DNA of 57,527 nt from JACMMS01 sp043758775 (GCA_043758775.1 JAYVMU010000043.1:1-57527), one strand, 5' to 3'. Numbered from the stretch's first letter, positions 34,400-43,891 are shown. Translations and numbers: made by a program. The notes: a model not told the origin generated them from the letters alone.

Positions 34400-34585
34400 T
34401 TAAGGAACTCCAAGTACCTTGAAATACTCCTCGAGTGTGATGGCCAGCTTATCAAGAGAGAATTTTATCTGGTCTAAATGAATACCTGAGTCAGATGCAT
34501 CTAGCTGATTCACTAGTGCTTTATGCGCTTCAAGTGCTTCCATATGTTCTTGATATTTAGTTTTTTTTAGGTCTGGCTTTGTCAT
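34400..34585 (-). CDS. Conserved-looking small protein of unknown function
   Basis: This 61-residue, mostly helical, charged protein (MTKPDLKKTKYQEHMEALEAH...) has no cysteine, signal peptide or membrane segment. An excellent Shine-Dalgarno AGAGGA lies ten bases before ATG 34585, which argues that it is translated. I recognise no domain. It lies between cfa and nnrD on the same strand, 129 bp after cfa. Confidence 0.6.
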   Translation of the reverse strand: MTKPDLKKTKYQEHMEALEAHKALVNQLDASDSGIHLDQIKFSLDKLAITLEEYFKVLGVP

Positions 34586-34714
34586 GGCTGTATTCCTCTA
34601 GAGTTTCATGTAGTACACATGCCTACCAAACATTTTATCTACTTCTTTTAGCTCTTTGTATTAGGCTAAGCAGGTTTTTTATTTAGCGGGAAACATGTCC
34701 TAAACAACTTCACG

Positions 34715-36154
34715 TTACTCCACATCCTCCGCAGTAGCAATAGGAGAGTAGATGTGCTGGCGTGTTAAAGGTAGCACACTAGTGCCATCAGTAATCTTAC
34801 CTGCAAGCACCTGATAGATGCCGATTTCACCTGATTCAAACTCCAGTGCGCATGCTGCCATATAAAGACGCCATACCCGATAAGTAGCCTCACTTACATA
34901 CTGCAAAGCCTGTTCATGATGTTGCTCAAGCCTATCTACCCAATGTCTAAGCGTTAATGCATAGTGACAGCGCAAGGCTTCTACATCGGCAATTTCAAAT
35001 TTAGCACGCTCCATAAGCAGCTGAATATTACTTACTGTATCCAGCTGCCCATCGGGAAAGACATAACGGTTAATAAACTCGGTGGATAGCGTCTTGTTCC
35101 AGCCTTCTTCATAGTGCGTAATACCGTGATTGAGGAAAAGTCCTGTTGGTTTTAGCAAACGATGTACGGTAGAAAAATAGAGCGGGAGATTCTTCAAGCC
35201 TATATGCTCAAACATGCCAATACTGGAAATCTTGTCATATATATTATCGCCATGTAAATCACGGTAATCTCGTAATTCAACTGTTACCCTATCCTGTAGC
35301 CCAGCCTCAGCTATGTGCTGGTTAGCTAAATCAAACTGACGTTCACTCAAGGTAATTCCGTGGGCAATAACACCATAATGCTTGGCCGCATGAATAACCA
35401 GCGCTCCCCATCCACAGCCTATATCGAGGAAGAGCTCGCCTGGTTTAAGCAGTAACTTGCGACAGATGTGATCTAACTTATCCTGTTGTGCCTGTTCGAG
35501 TGTATTATCGGCTTGCTTAAAGTAGGCACAGGAATAAATCATGGCCTTATCTAGCCATAGCGCATAGAAATCGTTTGAAGTGTCATAGTGAAAGGCTATC
35601 GCCTCTCGATTCTCAGTTTTTGAATGCGCCTTGACACTATTGGCATGCAGAGTCTGAGAAGTGTAATTCTGTATTGGGTCTAACTCAGTCGAAGTCGCTA
35701 AACGAAATGCAGTAACTGCTGTGCCAAATCTATCCAACATGGACATGCGGATAGAATGTAAGTGATCTTTTAACTGAAGAGCAGCAAAGAAATCGCCCTC
35801 AATATCAATCTCGTTACGAAAATAAGCATCGGCAAAACGCAGAGGATCACGCCCTAACACCAAGGTTCTAACCACATTTGAACTTCGGCAAACCAATGTA
35901 AAACTGGGGTCGGTTCCAGTTGCGTTGCCTAACTTAAATGTAGCACCGTTCCAAAGGCGCAACCTGATACTGCCATCTACGCTACTAAATAGACGCTCTA
36001 ATAGTTCACTCGCTTGTTTAGCAATATTCGTCACTTTATAATATTCCGCTTTAATATCTGATTGGATATCAAGATGCATTGGATGCATGGTCGAACTTAC
36101 AAAAATACACCTTGGCCTGATGAGCTTCCCGAAGCTAAGTGTTCGATGTTCCAT
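34715..36154 (-). CDS. cfa: Cyclopropane-fatty-acyl-phospholipid synthase
   Basis: Cfa adds a methylene from S-adenosylmethionine to unsaturated acyl chains in membrane phospholipids, usually at entry to stationary phase. The protein has the N-terminal lipid-binding region (RDPLRFADAYFRNEIDIEGDFFAALQL), the link YTSQTLHANSVKAHSKTENREAIAFHYDTSNDFYALWLDKAMIYSCAYF, and the SAM site LDIGCGWGALVIHAAKHYG. IGMFEHIGLKNLPLYFSTVHRLLKPTGLFLNHGI follows with the active-site region. At 479 residues it is long; ATG 36088 (457 residues) is an equally possible start, as neither has a Shine-Dalgarno. Confidence 0.93.
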   Translation of the reverse strand: MEHRTLSFGKLIRPRCIFVSSTMHPMHLDIQSDIKAEYYKVTNIAKQASELLERLFSSVDGSIRLRLWNGATFKLGNATGTDPSFTLVCRSSNVVRTLVLGRDPLRFADAYFRNEIDIEGDFFAALQLKDHLHSIRMSMLDRFGTAVTAFRLATSTELDPIQNYTSQTLHANSVKAHSKTENREAIAFHYDTSNDFYALWLDKAMIYSCAYFKQADNTLEQAQQDKLDHICRKLLLKPGELFLDIGCGWGALVIHAAKHYGVIAHGITLSERQFDLANQHIAEAGLQDRVTVELRDYRDLHGDNIYDKISSIGMFEHIGLKNLPLYFSTVHRLLKPTGLFLNHGITHYEEGWNKTLSTEFINRYVFPDGQLDTVSNIQLLMERAKFEIADVEALRCHYALTLRHWVDRLEQHHEQALQYVSEATYRVWRLYMAACALEFESGEIGIYQVLAGKITDGTSVLPLTRQHIYSPIATAEDVE

Positions 36155-36276
36155 GATAGACAGTTGCGCTTCCTTCTGTCAAATGAACATTAATCTACAT
36201 ATACTAGGCATGCGCTCCAATTGCTGTTCAATAGCACTAGAACAGTTACTCCACATTGGAAATGTATTAAGCTAGA

Positions 36277-36837
36277 TTAGCCATCATTACTGCCAAATAC
36301 ATAATCCCAAAACCCGCTGGTAACGCCATAGTAGCTAAGTGTCTTAGCTGAACTGCCATGAACAGCATGATGCAGTGCATGACAATGCTTGCGCCGCTTA
36401 AGCCATGCAGAGTCAACATGCCAGTGGTGAGTAGCGTGATGCACAACCGTATAAGTAAGATAGCCTACTAGCATACCAAAAGTGAAAGCAACAGCGAGCC
36501 AGAAACCAATCAATAGTAGCGCAGGGACAAATATCAATGCCAGTATCAAGCTCGCACTGAATAGGGTTGGTGCACAGATTAAAGCGGTCGGGCGATTATG
36601 GTGTGTCGCATGCCACTGGCTAAACGGCGGCAGTCCATGCAGCACAAAGCGGTGCAATATGTATTCGATGAATGTCCAGCTGACCAGACCTATCAGCGTA
36701 TAGACACCGATAAGCAAACGTTGCGCTTGTGGACCAGCAATCATCAATAGAGCGACCAAAGCGAGGGATGTTATTGCATAAAATGCAAAATCGGCATAAT
36801 AGGCAAACTTGCTGTGCTCAAGTACAAAAAGCTGCAT
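36277..36837 (-). CDS. Sterol desaturase/fatty acid hydroxylase family membrane protein
   Basis: This 186-residue membrane protein has paired hydrophobic segments and the histidine boxes of the di-iron hydroxylase superfamily: HRFVLHG, HATHH, HHATHHWH and HALHH. It closes with the conserved GVTSGFWDYVFGS. The enzyme should hydroxylate or desaturate a lipid chain; the substrate is unknown. ATG 36837 follows GGGAG. It lies 122 bp before cfa on the same strand, which suggests joint remodelling of membrane lipids. Confidence 0.87.
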   Translation of the reverse strand: MQLFVLEHSKFAYYADFAFYAITSLALVALLMIAGPQAQRLLIGVYTLIGLVSWTFIEYILHRFVLHGLPPFSQWHATHHNRPTALICAPTLFSASLILALIFVPALLLIGFWLAVAFTFGMLVGYLTYTVVHHATHHWHVDSAWLKRRKHCHALHHAVHGSSAKTLSYYGVTSGFWDYVFGSNDG

Positions 36838-36918
36838 AGCACTCCCTAAGTTAAAATTGCTCGATTAATTCAATGCTCGATTGACTCATACATAATAAAC
36901 TGCCTCTCAACATAAATC

Positions 36919-37158
36919 TCACCCTGTATGCAATGCTGCATTCAATTCGTCAATCACGGCTACCCAATCAGCATCCATCAGTATTTCTTCTCTCAAAAAA
37001 GCAGCTTGAGTCCGTGTCCAGAAAGGCGCTTCTGATATTAAAATCTCTGGATTAAGCGACCCATGCGTTGCTATAAAAGATTGAATAGCGCCCAAATCAC
37101 TAGGCAAACCTAGCTGAGCAAACAAATTGCTCATATTATGCGTAGATGTTTCTATCAT
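36919..37158 (-). CDS. DUF2789 family protein
   Basis: This 79-residue protein matches DUF2789: HNMSNLFAQLGLPSDLGAIQSFIATHGSL, APFWTRTQAAFLREEILMDADWVAVIDELNAALH. The family is small, helical and of unknown function. It lies 81 bp upstream of the lipid hydroxylase gene on the same strand. Confidence 0.88.
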   Translation of the reverse strand: MIETSTHNMSNLFAQLGLPSDLGAIQSFIATHGSLNPEILISEAPFWTRTQAAFLREEILMDADWVAVIDELNAALHTG

Positions 37159-37286
37159 TATTTAGGTATCCAAATAAACTTTAAGAACAGATGACTAACA
37201 CGTTAAATCAAGCACCATTAAACAACAACCAATCATGTGCACAACGATTCAGCCAGCACGTAAAATAATACCCAGCAAGCTGCCAA

Positions 37287-37415
37287 TTACTCTTTAGATG
37301 ATTTTTTGTGTATATCGTTCCACAATCCAATAGCACCTTCATCGCCATGGTATGCTTCCAGTTGCTGCAAAGCTAACTGGTTATTACTAGGTTTAGTGTC
37401 ACCAAAAATTCTTTT
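37287..37415 (-). pseudogene. Short coding-like fragment without a start codon
   Basis: On the minus strand, 42 sense codons run from just after a TAA (37416-37418) to a TAA at 37287-37289. They read ...TKPSNNQLALQQLEAYHGD and on to an IGLWNDIHKKSSKE end. The composition is protein-like, but no ATG, GTG or TTG with a ribosome site opens it. A run of six A at its 5' side could mark an indel, since a neighbouring frame also reads open just upstream. I do not recognise the family. The rest of 37159-37495 shows no gene. Confidence 0.35.
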
Positions 37416-37495
37416 TTAAAAATGCTGTGTTATAAAGCAAATCAATCAAGATATATTCACGTAGGATAAACTATAACCTTAAAGGTAGCCTCATC

Positions 37496-38197
37496 ATGTT
37501 CAATAGCAAGCATACCGTTCTTATCACAGGCACCAATCGTGGCCTAGGCTTGGAATTCACCAAACAATACGCGGCTGATGGCTGGCAGGTTATTGCCTGT
37601 TGTCGGGCACCAAAAACAGCCGCAGCACTTAGTGCACTCGCAAAAGCATATCCTGACAACCTCATAATTTACGCTCTGGATGTTGCTGACTTTGCTCAAA
37701 TTGATGCGTTAGCGGAGCGATTAAAAGACAAAAAAATTGATATCCTGCTTAACAATGCAGGCATATATCCAGATAGCAGTTTAGATACCATTAACTACGA
37801 AGGCTGGGCGCAAGCATTTAAAATCAACACCATGGCTCCATACAAAATGGTGGAGGCATTTATTCAGAATGTAACTAAAAGTGAGCTTAAAAAAATCGTC
37901 GTATTAAGCAGCAAAATGGGCAGCCTGTCTGATAACACGAGTGGTGGCAGTTATATCTATCGCACTAGCAAAGCCGCCACCAACATGATGATGAAAAGTT
38001 TGAGTCTAGATTTAAAAGCACAAGGTATCGCCTGCGGTATATTCCATCCGGGCTGGGTACAAACCGATATGGGCGGGCCAAATGGCTTAATCAATACGCA
38101 ACAAAGTGTTGTTGGCTTAAGGCAAGTAATTACAGAATTAAATGTGAATAATTGCGGGCGGTTTATTGCCTATGACGGCAAAGAGATTGCCTGGTAG
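37496..38197 (+). CDS. Short-chain dehydrogenase/reductase
   Basis: This is a 233-residue classical SDR. The nucleotide site is TGTNRGLG (11-18), the structural motif NNAG lies at 86-89, and the active site is Tyr155-xxx-Lys159 (YRTSK) with a preceding SSKMGS. FHPGWVQTDMGG is typical of C-factor/CsgA-like SDRs of the carbonyl-reductase subgroup. Substrate cannot be assigned. It faces the DUF482 gene tail to tail (31-bp gap). Confidence 0.9.
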   Translation: MFNSKHTVLITGTNRGLGLEFTKQYAADGWQVIACCRAPKTAAALSALAKAYPDNLIIYALDVADFAQIDALAERLKDKKIDILLNNAGIYPDSSLDTINYEGWAQAFKINTMAPYKMVEAFIQNVTKSELKKIVVLSSKMGSLSDNTSGGSYIYRTSKAATNMMMKSLSLDLKAQGIACGIFHPGWVQTDMGGPNGLINTQQSVVGLRQVITELNVNNCGRFIAYDGKEIAW

Positions 38198-38228
38198 ATT
38201 TACCGACGTTTAAATACGAGCTTAAGAA

Positions 38229-39350
38229 CTAGGTCTTGAATGGCACTCGCTCTTCCAGCTCTGTTACATACTGCGCCATACCTGTTGCCTCTCTGGCCAA
38301 AAAATCTTGAATCGCATGAGCAAAATCAGGATTGGCGATTTTGTGATAGGAACAGGTTGGGCGTGGTTTAAAACCTCGTGCCAACTTATGCTCACCCTGT
38401 GCACCACCTTCAAAAAATCGTATTTTTTCCTGTATGCAAAATTCCTGTGCCTGATAGTAACAAAGCTCAAAATGCAGCCCTGATATAAATTGTGTTGCAC
38501 CCCAATAGCGCCCATAAAGTGTATCTTGATTATAAATACTCAATGTACTAGCAATTGGCTCGCCATCTAGTTCTGCAATAATCAGCAAGATATTTTGTGG
38601 CATTTTCTGTACGATTAGCCTAAAAAACTCAGGCGTTAAATAGGGATCAGAGCGATGCTCAGCATAGGTGTTAGCGTAGCAAGCATAGAAAAAATCTAAA
38701 CTTTCTGGTGTAATATCTGCACCCAGTAATTGTTTGCACACTACACCTGCTGCTTGTATTTTCTTACGTTCTTGACGAATTTTTTTACGTTTATCGTGGG
38801 TAAGCGTAATCAAAAAATGTTCAAAGTCGGTGAAGTTTTCATTCTCCCACCTAAACTGCACGCCTTGGCGCACCATCCAGCCTGCATCTTGCAATAATTT
38901 CGCTGAAACAGTATCAGGAAATAGCACATGCGCAGAAGATAAATGATGCTGTTGCAACACTTGCTCCAATGCATCTACCAGCATGCTCTTTACTGTAGCA
39001 GTATTAGCCAGCAACCTTGCACTGGTAATCGGTGAAAATGGAATTGCACACAACAGCTTAGGATAATACCGATGTCCAGAACGCTCGAATGCATCGGCCC
39101 AAGCCCAATCAAACACATATTCGCCATATGAATGAGTTTTGAGGTAAAGCGGCATAGCCCCCAGCAATTGGCCGTCATCTCGCACCACTAGCGGCTGAGA
39201 CATCCAGCCTGTACCTTTACCTACACAATTGGTTGTTTCCAGGCTAGATAAAAAAGCATGGCTGAGTAGTGGCATATTATCAGTGAGTGCATCCCATTGG
39301 GTTGAATTAATTTCACTGATGCTATCGATAATTTCAATGGTGAGTGACAT
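38229..39350 (-). CDS. DUF482 (FemAB-like GNAT) acyltransferase family protein
   Basis: This 373-residue protein matches the DUF482/peptidogalycan biosynthesis family with a double GNAT-like fold: SQPLVVRDDGQLLGAMPLYLKTHSYGEYVFDWAWADAFERSGHRYYPKLLCAIPFSP, then YANTYAEHRSDPYLTPEFFR and STLSIYNQDTLYGRYWGATQFISGLHFELCYYQAQEFCIQEKIRFFEGGAQGEHKLARGFKPRPTCSYH. The family is common in proteobacteria and its substrate is not established. The protein is complete, and its gene is convergent with the SDR gene. Confidence 0.87.
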   Translation of the reverse strand: MSLTIEIIDSISEINSTQWDALTDNMPLLSHAFLSSLETTNCVGKGTGWMSQPLVVRDDGQLLGAMPLYLKTHSYGEYVFDWAWADAFERSGHRYYPKLLCAIPFSPITSARLLANTATVKSMLVDALEQVLQQHHLSSAHVLFPDTVSAKLLQDAGWMVRQGVQFRWENENFTDFEHFLITLTHDKRKKIRQERKKIQAAGVVCKQLLGADITPESLDFFYACYANTYAEHRSDPYLTPEFFRLIVQKMPQNILLIIAELDGEPIASTLSIYNQDTLYGRYWGATQFISGLHFELCYYQAQEFCIQEKIRFFEGGAQGEHKLARGFKPRPTCSYHKIANPDFAHAIQDFLAREATGMAQYVTELEERVPFKT

Positions 39351-39459
39351 GACATCATGCTGAGGCGTGTTGATAAAAAAATCAACTGATGAACTACAAA
39401 AAACTAGAAAGCAGTTTATCTATTTTTTACATGGCTTACTGGAATTAAGTGGTGTTAGG

Positions 39460-40068
39460 CTATAAATCACGCTTACCATTAGTATTGTCTGCCTGTTTAT
39501 TTTTACGCTTAGCGGCCACTGGCTGTTCTTGCTCACGTGCTTTATCAGCTTCCATTTTAGCTTCTATAGCACGCTCACGCTCTAGAATGCGCGCTTGCGC
39601 TGCCTCTAGCTCATCCAATGAAATCAAACCATCGCTATTGGTGTCAACTTGATTAAAGTGACGCGCAACTTGTGGCAAACAATCCATAGTTTCTGCACGG
39701 TCTAATGTCTCATCCGAATCTTTATCACAGGCTGAGAATCGTGCTTTTATACTTTCACGCATTTCACGGCGACGTGTCACAATTTGATCGTGCTCTGGAT
39801 CATTTGACTTAGAGTAATCTACAAGTGACTTACGCAGACGTGCGCGCTCTTCAGGGCTAAAATTACGATTTAAAGTTTGCTCCAAACCTTCTTCGCTATC
39901 TTTATCACTAGAATCTTTATCGGTGGCTTGTTTGTCTAATGATTGCTTAGCTGGCTCTTCCACATAGCTATTTTTTCCGCCGGCAAACGCAGGGGACAAC
40001 AATGCTACCCCTATAATTAGCGCTAGAGCGTTGTGTGGATTCGATAAAGTGCGATAAAGAGCTACCAT
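39460..40068 (-). CDS. Secreted EF-hand protein
   Basis: This protein of about 202 residues has a signal peptide (ALALIIGVALLSPAFAG), an acidic, Lys-rich middle and two EF-hand-like loops. The first, DKDSDETLDRAE, lacks the usual Gly at position 6. The second, DTNSDGLISLDE, is canonical. A highly charged helix AQARILERERAIEAKMEADKAREQEQ ends the protein. It probably binds calcium in the periplasm. I favour ATG 40068 because it puts the signal peptide at the N-terminus; 40125 is the longer option. It is divergent from ompR. Confidence 0.75.
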   Translation of the reverse strand: MVALYRTLSNPHNALALIIGVALLSPAFAGGKNSYVEEPAKQSLDKQATDKDSSDKDSEEGLEQTLNRNFSPEERARLRKSLVDYSKSNDPEHDQIVTRRREMRESIKARFSACDKDSDETLDRAETMDCLPQVARHFNQVDTNSDGLISLDELEAAQARILERERAIEAKMEADKAREQEQPVAAKRKNKQADNTNGKRDL

Positions 40069-40261
40069 CAAGTGTCGTTTAAACTCGGAGTTTGGTAATC
40101 GAAGGAAAATGCTATCATGAATCAACTTTGTTAACCAAATGTTTCATCAAACTCGGCAATTGTAAATAATTTGTAACAATTTAACCTGAATTTACACTTA
40201 ACTTTTATAATTATTACAAAATTAGCTTTTCATCTTTCATTATTCATTACAGAATAGCACC

Positions 40262-40984
40262 ATGCTAGAAAATGCCAAAAAAATATTGATGGTTGACGAC
40301 GATTTGCGCATGCGTGAATTATTGCAACGTTATTTAACAGAACAAGGTTTTTCTATTAAAACTGTGTCAGATGCCAAAGAAATGGCATTATCATTAGAAA
40401 GTGATCCCGTAGATTTACTCATTCTTGACCTAATGCTACCTGGTGAAGACGGCTTGTCGATTTGCCGTAGACTTCGTGGCGAGGGCTTGTCTACCCCCAT
40501 TATCATGCTCACTGCGCGTGGCGATGAAGTGGATAGAATTATTGGCTTAGAAATGGGGGCTGATGATTATTTACCTAAGCCATTCAATCCGCGTGAGTTA
40601 CTTGCACGTATTAATGCGGTATTACGCCGCCATGAACATTCACCCAATGCGATTAGTGAGTCTGAATCCAAATTTAGTTTTGGTGAATTTGTGTTTGATC
40701 CAATGACTAGAAGTTTGATGCGCAATGATATGAATATCACCATTACCAGCGGTGAGTTTGCACTACTTAAAGTATTCACCGAACACCCACGCCAACCACT
40801 TTCACGTGATAGATTAATGCAATTAGCTCGTGGTCGTGAGCTAGATGTATTTGACCGTAGTATTGACGTGCAGGTGTCGCGTCTGCGCCGGCTAATTGAA
40901 CCCGATCCAGCCCACCCACGTTACCTGCAAACCATGTGGGGCTTTGGCTATGTGTTTATTCCCGATGGCGAAGCGACAAATTAA
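40262..40984 (+). CDS. ompR: OmpR-family response regulator
   Basis: This 240-residue two-component regulator has a receiver domain with acidic pocket Asp12-Asp14, phosphoacceptor Asp56 (LILDLMLPGEDG), Thr84 and Lys106. The C-terminal OmpR-type winged helix has FALLKVFTEHPRQPLSRDRLMQLARGRELDVFDRSIDVQVSRLRRLIEPDPAHPRYLQTMWGFGYVF. That RGRELDVFDRSIDVQ string is typical of OmpR. It is 69 bp upstream of its kinase. Targets are unknown here; porin or osmotic control is the family role. Confidence 0.93.
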   Translation: MLENAKKILMVDDDLRMRELLQRYLTEQGFSIKTVSDAKEMALSLESDPVDLLILDLMLPGEDGLSICRRLRGEGLSTPIIMLTARGDEVDRIIGLEMGADDYLPKPFNPRELLARINAVLRRHEHSPNAISESESKFSFGEFVFDPMTRSLMRNDMNITITSGEFALLKVFTEHPRQPLSRDRLMQLARGRELDVFDRSIDVQVSRLRRLIEPDPAHPRYLQTMWGFGYVFIPDGEATN

Positions 40985-41053
40985 GTGCGCGAAGTGACCA
41001 AATAGAAAATCCAACAGTACTCAGTCACGTCGGCGATATAAAAAAGTCATACT

Positions 41054-42367
41054 GTGTCTAGATTCTTACCACGTACGCTACTCGCAAGGCTGATGATACT
41101 CATCGCGTTTTTACTCGCGATTAGCCAATACACTTCACTTAAAGTTTATGATTATTTTGACCGCGTACCGCGTGCCACTACCGCGGCCCTACAGGCAGTT
41201 ACTGTGGTCAACTACACTCGCGCTTCACTCATCGCCTCTGATGAAAGTCGACGCACGGCTTTACTTTCAGAGTTGTCTGGCCGTGAAGGTGTACGCGTTT
41301 ATCCCGCTGACTTCTTAGAAGAGATTGAACCACTACCTAACGACCCATTTATTCAACTGGTTGCAGAAAAAATTCGTGAGCGTTTGGGTGTAGAAACTAT
41401 TATCACCGCTAACCACTATGGCATACCTGGCTTATGGGTAAGCTTTAATGTGGGCCAAGATGACTTTTGGGTAGTGATTCCGCGCGTTCAGGTTGACCGC
41501 CCTTTCCCTTGGCACTGGCTGGGATGGGGCGCGATTGTGCTATTGCTGTCACTCATTGGTGCTTACATTATTGCAGCCCGCATTAACCGCCCGCTCAGCC
41601 TGCTTATACACGCTGCAGAACGTCTCCGCAATGGTGAACCAGCACCCATACTGCCGATAGACAGTTTGGATGACCTCAGCGAGGTAAGCCGCACATTTAA
41701 CGATATGGCAGAGTCTTTAGCACGCCTAGATAGTGAGCGCACATTATTATTAGCGGGAGTATCTCACGACATTCGCACGCCTCTGGCGCGCTTACGACTT
41801 GCGGTAGAAATGCTACCGGACGAGGCTAGTGATCATCTAAAAGCAGGCATGATAGAAGACATAGGCGATATGGATAATATCATCCATCAGTTTTTGGACT
41901 TTGTGCGTGGAGTAGAAGGCGAACCCTCACAGATGATAGACATCAACACGCTATTAATTTCATTAGCAGAGCGTCAAAGCCGGGCTGGTCATGAGCTTAA
42001 GTTACAATTAGCAGCCACTTACTATATTCCATTACGTCCACTGGCCATGCAGCGTTTGTTAGATAATTTAGTTGGTAATGCCTATAAATATGGCAAAGGT
42101 GAAGTCGAAGTGGTGAATAAAATCACCGCCGATAAAATTGTCATCAGTGTATTGGATAATGGACCGGGCGTGCCACCACAACACACAGAGCGGCTACTGC
42201 GTCCTTTTGAGCGTATGGATAGTGCACGCAATGCTAGCGAAGGCGGCAGCGGTCTAGGGCTTGCCGTAGCAAGCCGCATCGCCAAGCTCCATCAGGGGCA
42301 TTTAGAATTAATTAATCGTCCAGAAGGTGGGCTAGAAGCACGACTTACCTTACCTATCAAGAATTAA
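41054..42367 (+). CDS. envZ: Sensor histidine kinase, EnvZ type
   Basis: This 437-residue inner-membrane kinase partners the OmpR-type regulator. Transmembrane segments lie near residues 8-25 and 156-175, with a periplasmic domain between. A HAMP domain follows (to about 228), then the phospho-acceptor His238 in LLAGVSHDIRTPLARLRLAVEML. The ATPase domain has NLVGNAYKYG, VLDNGPGVPP, FERMDS and GGSGLGLAVASRIAK. GTG at 41054 is the start. The full set of motifs is intact. Confidence 0.93.
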   Translation: MSRFLPRTLLARLMILIAFLLAISQYTSLKVYDYFDRVPRATTAALQAVTVVNYTRASLIASDESRRTALLSELSGREGVRVYPADFLEEIEPLPNDPFIQLVAEKIRERLGVETIITANHYGIPGLWVSFNVGQDDFWVVIPRVQVDRPFPWHWLGWGAIVLLLSLIGAYIIAARINRPLSLLIHAAERLRNGEPAPILPIDSLDDLSEVSRTFNDMAESLARLDSERTLLLAGVSHDIRTPLARLRLAVEMLPDEASDHLKAGMIEDIGDMDNIIHQFLDFVRGVEGEPSQMIDINTLLISLAERQSRAGHELKLQLAATYYIPLRPLAMQRLLDNLVGNAYKYGKGEVEVVNKITADKIVISVLDNGPGVPPQHTERLLRPFERMDSARNASEGGSGLGLAVASRIAKLHQGHLELINRPEGGLEARLTLPIKN

Positions 42368-42384
42368 ACTGGCGATAAAACAAA

Positions 42385-43779
42385 TTAATTATTCACAAGT
42401 GGTTCAAACCACGCGAGTTTTTCACGTAATTTCACTACTTCACCAATAATGGTCAAACAGGGCGCTTTTATTTTTGCTGCAGCCACTTTTTCAGCCAAAT
42501 CTAATACAGAGGCAGTTACAACGCGTTGCCTGATGGTGGTGCCTTGTTGCACGACCGCCGCGGGCATTGTAGGCGGCACGCCATGTGCAATAAGCTGTTT
42601 GCAAATTTCCGCCAAACCAACCAACCCCATATAAATGACCACGGTTTGCTTAGGCCTTGCCATCGCCGTCCAATCTAAATCAATCGTGCCATCTTTTAAA
42701 TGCCCGGTAATAAACAAACAACTTTGCGAGTAATCACGGTGCGTGAGTGGAATACCCGCATAGCTAGAAACACCATTAGCCGCTGTAATCCCCGGCACCA
42801 CCTGGAATGGCACGCCAGTTTCCATCAGTGTTTCGATTTCCTCACCACCACGACCAAAAATGAAGGGGTCACCGCCTTTAAGGCGCAACACACGTTTACC
42901 TTCGAGCGCAAGTCTAGCCAATAGTAAGTTAATTTCCTCTTGTGGCATGGTGTGTTGGTCACGTGCTTTACCTACATAAATCAATTCAGCATCACGTCGC
43001 ACCAATTCCATGACTTCTGGACTGACTAATTTGTCGTATACGCAAACATCGCATTGCTGCATTAAACGTAATGCTCTTAAAGTGAGCAAATCTGGGTCGC
43101 CTGGTCCACCGCCGACTAAATACACTTCGCCGTGATGTTGAATATCGGCTTTATCATTCAGCAAGTTTGTTAATAATTTACGTGCAGCAGACTCCTGCCC
43201 CGCTAATATCCGCTCTACTACTGGGCCTTGCAATACACCTTCCCAAAAGATGCGGCGTTCTTGTGTGGTGGCAAACTTCGCTTTAACCGCTTCTCTAAAT
43301 TCACCTGCTACAGTCGCAATACGGCCATAAGTAGCGGGCAGCATGGTCTCAATTTTAGTGCGAATATAACGCGCCAATACCGGTGCATTGCCTTCACTGG
43401 AAATCGCAATCACTACCGGCGACCTATCCACCACTGACGCCATGGTGAAACTACATAACGCTGGCGCGTCCACCACATTCACTGGGATATTTCTTTTTTT
43501 AGCTGCAATTGAAACCGCTTCATTAACAACCACATCATCAGTCGCCGCAATGACAATTACCGCATTATCTAGTTGTTCAGGTGAAAAGTGCGCATTGATA
43601 TATAGCAATTTTTTATCATCTACTAGCTGTTGCAACCCATGGCAAAGCTCAGGCGACACAAGCACTACATTAGCTTGCGCTTTTAGCAACGTGGTGACTT
43701 TGCGCATGGCAACGTCGCCACCGCCAATCACTACAGATGAGCGCTGTTTTAAATCAATAAAAATAGGAAGTGCTTGCAT
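42385..43779 (-). CDS. cysG: Siroheme synthase (multifunctional)
   Basis: CysG converts uroporphyrinogen III to siroheme, the cofactor of sulfite and nitrite reductases. The 464-residue protein joins two parts. An N-terminal dehydrogenase/ferrochelatase has VVIGGGDVAMRKVTTLLKAQANVVLVSPEL and NVVDAPALCSFTMASVVDRSPVVIAISSEGNAPVLAR. A C-terminal SAM uroporphyrinogen methyltransferase has VYLVGGGPGDPDLLTLRALRLMQQCDVCVYDKLVS, VLRLKGGDPFIFGRGGEE and VPGITAANGVSSYAGIPLTHRDYS. It is convergent with envZ (17-bp gap). Confidence 0.97.
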   Translation of the reverse strand: MQALPIFIDLKQRSSVVIGGGDVAMRKVTTLLKAQANVVLVSPELCHGLQQLVDDKKLLYINAHFSPEQLDNAVIVIAATDDVVVNEAVSIAAKKRNIPVNVVDAPALCSFTMASVVDRSPVVIAISSEGNAPVLARYIRTKIETMLPATYGRIATVAGEFREAVKAKFATTQERRIFWEGVLQGPVVERILAGQESAARKLLTNLLNDKADIQHHGEVYLVGGGPGDPDLLTLRALRLMQQCDVCVYDKLVSPEVMELVRRDAELIYVGKARDQHTMPQEEINLLLARLALEGKRVLRLKGGDPFIFGRGGEEIETLMETGVPFQVVPGITAANGVSSYAGIPLTHRDYSQSCLFITGHLKDGTIDLDWTAMARPKQTVVIYMGLVGLAEICKQLIAHGVPPTMPAAVVQQGTTIRQRVVTASVLDLAEKVAAAKIKAPCLTIIGEVVKLREKLAWFEPLVNN

Positions 43780-43891
43780 AAATAATCAATCGGATACTTT
43801 GAGCATATTTTAACCTGCAATGTTAATTAAATTTAGCATTTAAATAGTCCCTGCGTTAAAATTACGCTTTAGCAAACTAATATCCAACTAC

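Noticed and set aside
39460..40125. EF-hand protein as a possible lanmodulin-like lanthanide binder
   Set aside because: Lanmodulin EF loops have a proline at position 2 and a set of four loops; here there are two loops without that proline, so calcium binding is the safer reading.
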